9,563 bases of DNA. Source: Endomicrobiia bacterium (lineage in GTDB: Bacteria; Elusimicrobiota; Endomicrobiia; Endomicrobiales; Endomicrobiaceae). Under the pieces are notes generated by a model. That model worked only from the letters and a program-made list of their open reading frames with translations. It did no database searches and was not told the origin of the DNA. The stretch covers positions 1 to 9,563 of the forward strand of contig WQUP01000204.1 of NCBI GenBank assembly GCA_009782015.1, given 5' to 3'. The stretch's first letter is position 1, and the number at the start of each line of letters is the position of its first letter. The position numbers were made by a program, and so were the translations under genes. Below are positions 6,865-9,563 of the stretch, in pieces.

Positions 6865-8106
6865 TTACTCTCTTTGCGTTATGTCATCGGCCCAAAGTTT
6901 TTCCTGATATGTAAAATAAACTTCTCTGAGCTGCCTTTTAAACGGGCTTTGTTTTCCGTCGCCCTGCGAACAAATGCCGAACCATTCGTCGTGAAAATAG
7001 CCGTCGTTTTTAGCTCCTTTCCACGCTCCCAAATCGGTATCATGCACCTTTGCCGAGCCCACCAGCCACCACTTGTCAAGCCAGCAATATCCCACTCCGC
7101 CCAGAGAGTTGCCGCGGCCGTTTCCCCAAAAGCTGTTTTTTTCGATATCCCGCCACGCGCCCTCATGATACTTCGCCTGAAAACGCTCATCCTCGGATTT
7201 CTTTGCGGAGCTGTACGCGTCGCAGCCGTACTCGGTTATAAGCACGGGTTTTCCGGTTTCAATTTTAACTCTGTTCCATAAAACGCCGAAGCCGTACGGC
7301 CCCGCATACTGGTTGAAACCCAAAATATCTACGGCCGGAGCAAATTTGTTGTAATACGGAAGAAACTTCACAGTCGCGTTGCATACGCCTACGGGGTGGT
7401 TAGGATCCAGCTGTTTTATCATGAGACAGACTTCCTGAAGAAAAACCGCGTACGCTTCGGGATTTTTGACCGCATTGGTGTTTGTTTTAGTGGAATTTAC
7501 TTCTTCCCCGGGGGAGTCGTTCTCGTTGCCGAGCATCCACATGAGAATATACGGTTCGTCCTTATGCTCCAAGACCATCTTTCTTATGCTGTCTCTCATA
7601 TTTTTTCTCTGAGTCTCGTCGCAATAGTCCGTTCCTTCGTGCCAACTCGCGCCGCTGCCCTTGGTGTAAGCGCCGAAAAAATTGCCCATTATCACACGTA
7701 TTCCGTAAGCTCTGTAAAGGTCCCGCAGAAGCTCTTTATTAATATTTTCCGAATCGTAAATTCTTATCGTATTGCAGCCCATAGCTTTCAAAAGGGCAAA
7801 ATCACCCACGGCGTTGCCGTCTGAAGAGCGGTAATTGTCTCTTTCCGAGTCAATCCAAGAGTCGTACGGGCCGTCTATTCTGCCGTTGTCGTCGTTATCT
7901 TCCCACATCCAGTCATTTGAATTGGGATACCTGCCGACTGTATCCGCCGAATACTCTATGCCTTTTACCAAGTAATCGCGCCCGTCAACCGTCATTTTCC
8001 ATTTCCCGTCATTAGATTTTACAAGTTTCACGGAAGACGCCGCAGCAAAAGCGTTTACGCAGAAAACCGGCAAAAGCAGAGCGATGATGCAGAGATATTT
8101 TTTCAT
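6865..8106 (-). CDS. Exported clan GH-A-type glycoside hydrolase (GH2/GH5/GH72-like TIM barrel), paralogue A
   Basis: This is a predicted retaining glycosidase or transglycosidase, exported. The 413 residues begin with a signal peptide (1 to about 22, MKKYLCIIALLLPVFCVNAFA). A short beta segment (KWKMTVDGRDYLVKGIEYS) leads into a (beta/alpha)8 barrel with NTIRIYD (112-118). Glu195 in LMWMLGNEN is the likely acid/base and Glu292 in LITEYGCD the likely nucleophile. Their 97-residue spacing fits strands 4 and 7 of clan GH-A. Aromatic-rich segments (CWLDKWW, DEWFGICSQG) probably line the active site. An EF-hand-like loop (Asp70, Asp72, Asn74, Gly75, Asp78) suggests calcium binding. ATG 8106 has GAAGGA just upstream. 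The layout recalls GH72 and the GH2 catalytic domain, but I cannot assign a family or substrate; a beta-glucan or surface polysaccharide is plausible. It is a tandem paralogue of the next gene upstream. Confidence 0.85.
   Translation of the reverse strand: MKKYLCIIALLLPVFCVNAFAAASSVKLVKSNDGKWKMTVDGRDYLVKGIEYSADTVGRYPNSNDWMWEDNDDNGRIDGPYDSWIDSERDNYRSSDGNAVGDFALLKAMGCNTIRIYDSENINKELLRDLYRAYGIRVIMGNFFGAYTKGSGASWHEGTDYCDETQRKNMRDSIRKMVLEHKDEPYILMWMLGNENDSPGEEVNSTKTNTNAVKNPEAYAVFLQEVCLMIKQLDPNHPVGVCNATVKFLPYYNKFAPAVDILGFNQYAGPYGFGVLWNRVKIETGKPVLITEYGCDAYSSAKKSEDERFQAKYHEGAWRDIEKNSFWGNGRGNSLGGVGYCWLDKWWLVGSAKVHDTDLGAWKGAKNDGYFHDEWFGICSQGDGKQSPFKRQLREVYFTYQEKLWADDITQRE
7861..7899 (-). other. EF-hand/dockerin-like calcium-loop motif in paralogue A
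   Basis: Residues 70-82 read DNDDNGRIDGPYD. Asp/Asn at loop positions 1, 3 and 5, Gly at 6, Ile at 8 and Asp at 9 follow the DxDxNGxI(D) calcium-loop pattern. The acidic residue usually at position 12 is at 13 here. Paralogue B has the equivalent DINKNGIIDGPYE at 9296-9334. Confidence 0.5.
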
Positions 8107-8121
8107 ATTTCCTTCAATATG

Positions 8122-8279
8122 GTGTGGAGTTTGAAGTGTGGAGTGTGAAGTTAATGTGTTTTCGCTATGCGAAAACCTGTTAATAGGTTTCGGGGACGAT
8201 GTCCCTCAGGGACTATGTCCCTCAGGGACGATGTCCACGAAACACGACAAATCCACTCTCCACACTCCAAACTCCACAC
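8122..8279. repeat. Intergenic inverted heptad-repeat element 6 between the two glycosidase genes
   Basis: The left arm (8122-8149) is four heptamers close to GTKTGRA. The right arm (8252-8279), read on the minus strand, is four more. Bases 8122-8147 and 8254-8279 are complementary at 24 of 26 positions. The core holds GTTTTCGC-TAT-GCGAAAAC (8158-8176) and a tandem triple palindrome at 8193-8236, flanked by GTTTCG (8187-8192) and CGAAAC (8238-8243), which can pair around it. The element starts five bases after the upstream gene's stop and ends 15 bp before the next ATG, filling nearly all of the 178-bp gap. Confidence 0.85.
8193..8236. repeat. Triple tandem triloop palindrome, 16-bp period
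   Basis: Three copies of GGGAC-NNN-GTCCC, the third ending one base short of the full arm, are separated by TCA. The loops are GAT, TAT and GAT. Each copy can form its own hairpin or pair with any other copy, giving several alternative folds. Confidence 0.85.
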
Positions 8280-8284
8280 TGTCT

Positions 8285-9563
8285 TTATTTTCTGTATTTT
8301 TTCCACAAGTCGCGGTACATAAAATACGCTTTTCTGAGCTGCCTTTTAAACGGGCTGTCCTGACCGTTTCCCTGAGAGCATAATCCGAACCACTCCTCAT
8401 AAGCTCCGCCGTCAAGAAACGGGCCTATCCACTGCGCTACCATGTCATGATACGCCGGGTCGAATTCCGGAGGCGGTCCGGCTTTCCACCATTCGTCCAC
8501 CCATTCGAATATCACGCCGCCCAAAGCATTGCCTACGCCGCCGGAAACTCCGGCGAGATTGTCTTCAAGGTCGTTCCATGCGCCGTAATGATAATTCGCC
8601 TGCCCTTGTTCCCTTCTGGCCTCCGTCCAATCTTTGGCAAAAGCCGGACATCCGAACTCTGTCACGATGACAGGTTTTCCATATACGTGCATAACGTCTT
8701 TCCAGAGAGGTCCGAAACCCTGCTCTCCTCTGTAAGCGTTAGCTCCGTAAATATCCAAATCAGGCGCGTACTTTGCGCATACGTCCATCAAATAGGTGTC
8801 TCCGTTGCATATCGCAACCGGCCTTTGCTGCGGATCTATCGATTTGATAAGTTTGACACACTCATTTATAAACGAGTAGTAAGCCTCGGGCTGTTTCTGT
8901 GCCTGGTTGCTGGTTCCCGCAAAAATGCCCTTTGTGCCCACGGTACCGTAATTGTTTTCATTTCCCAAAACCCACATTAAAACGTAAGGTTCGTCTTTGT
9001 ACTCGTCAACCATCCTGCGCACGCTTGCAAACATCCTTTCCTGCTGCTCTTTGTCGGTATAATCGGTGCCCGTGTACCACTCGGCTCCGGAGTCAACGGC
9101 GTACATGCCCAGAAGATTTCCTATCATATACATGAAACCGTAATTTTCATATCCGTCCTTGAGCAGATCTTTGTTTAAATCAGGATAGTGGTATATTCTT
9201 ATTGTGTTTATGCCCATCTCTTTCATGAGCGCGAAGTCGCCGACTGAGTTTTTGGGAGATTTGAGAGTGTCGCTTCTGTCAACGTCAACCCAGGCTTCAT
9301 AAGGGCCGTCGATAATACCGTTTTTGTTTATGTCGGCGTCAGACCAGTCTCTGTTGATGTTTACAGAGCCGTTATCGGGCGTAAGGCCTACCTTTGTCGG
9401 AGAGTAGCATATCGCGCGCACGACAAACGGCTTATCATTTACGGTTATGCGGTAGTTATTATTATTGTATTCGATGAGCTTGACATTTCCGGTGCCGACA
9501 ACGTTTTTAATCCCGACTTTGTCCAAATCTATATACTTTCTTTCGAAATCTTTTTTAGAAGCG
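8285..9563 (-). CDS. Clan GH-A-type glycoside hydrolase, paralogue B, 5' end beyond the window
   Basis: The frame is open through the right edge, so the true start is not visible. The TTG at 9524-9526 is not a convincing start: in-frame codons (KKDFERKYID) continue upstream, and no signal peptide would be included. At least 425 residues are visible. The domain matches paralogue A along its length: RITVNDKPFVVRAICYSP, the EF-hand-like loop at 9296-9334, NTIRIYHYPD, acid/base Glu in VLMWVLGNEN (codon 8957-8959), nucleophile Glu in VIVTEFGCP (codon 8657-8659), EWVDEWW and the shared ending CSQGxGxxSPFKRQLR. Catalytic Glu spacing is 100 residues. Unlike A, it has more sequence ahead of the barrel, so it may carry an extra N-terminal domain or just a longer signal and linker region. 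Substrate unknown. Confidence 0.85.
   Translation of the reverse strand, partial: ASKKDFERKYIDLDKVGIKNVVGTGNVKLIEYNNNNYRITVNDKPFVVRAICYSPTKVGLTPDNGSVNINRDWSDADINKNGIIDGPYEAWVDVDRSDTLKSPKNSVGDFALMKEMGINTIRIYHYPDLNKDLLKDGYENYGFMYMIGNLLGMYAVDSGAEWYTGTDYTDKEQQERMFASVRRMVDEYKDEPYVLMWVLGNENNYGTVGTKGIFAGTSNQAQKQPEAYYSFINECVKLIKSIDPQQRPVAICNGDTYLMDVCAKYAPDLDIYGANAYRGEQGFGPLWKDVMHVYGKPVIVTEFGCPAFAKDWTEARREQGQANYHYGAWNDLEDNLAGVSGGVGNALGGVIFEWVDEWWKAGPPPEFDPAYHDMVAQWIGPFLDGGAYEEWFGLCSQGNGQDSPFKRQLRKAYFMYRDLWKKYRK

Noticed and set aside
9524..9526. TTG as the start codon of paralogue B
   Set aside because: The frame stays open to the window edge and the TTG lacks a convincing ribosome site. The gene is better treated as cut at its 5' end.

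Overview
The window carries an outer-membrane biogenesis and lipid A cluster from a diderm bacterium. All genes lie on the minus strand, so transcription runs from high to low coordinates. In that order they are: two tandem paralogous clan GH-A-type glycosidases (the first cut by the right edge), bamA, ompH/skp, lpxD, a fused lpxC-fabZ, lpxA, and a second LpxA-like acyltransferase cut by the left edge.

The order bamA-skp-lpxD-fabZ-lpxA is the classic one. Here the fabZ slot is filled by an LpxC-FabZ fusion, which is known from Bacteroidota, Elusimicrobiota and some other phyla. Nearly every start codon has a clear Shine-Dalgarno sequence (AAGGA, GAGGA or GAGGT), which argues against Bacteroidota. 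An Elusimicrobiota-like or similar lineage is my best guess, but the window alone does not prove it.

The products fit one pathway. LpxA adds the first acyl chain to UDP-GlcNAc, the LpxC domain deacetylates it, and LpxD adds the second acyl chain. The FabZ domain works in the fatty-acid cycle that supplies hydroxyacyl-ACP. OmpH/Skp escorts and BamA inserts outer-membrane proteins. A good sigma70-like promoter with a 10-bp dyad lies just upstream of bamA, so the envelope block can probably be transcribed separately from the glycosidases. What the glycosidases act on cannot be told.

The most unusual signal is between the genes. Apart from the 1-bp overlap ompH/lpxD, every gap (117-178 bp) holds an element built on one plan but with a different sequence each time. 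Short degenerate tandem repeats of strict 7- or 8-nt period form arms, usually inverted and self-complementary. Most surround a core of perfect C-NNN-G triloop palindromes. Four two-armed elements fill the gap from the upstream stop codon (overlapping it in three cases) to 15-17 bp from the next start, just ahead of the Shine-Dalgarno sequence. Two other gaps hold single arms. Two cores share an interspersed repeat with ends GCCGTCATTGCGAG and CGCGGCAATCYAGA. No RNA genes, CRISPR arrays, transposases or convincing intrinsic terminators were seen.
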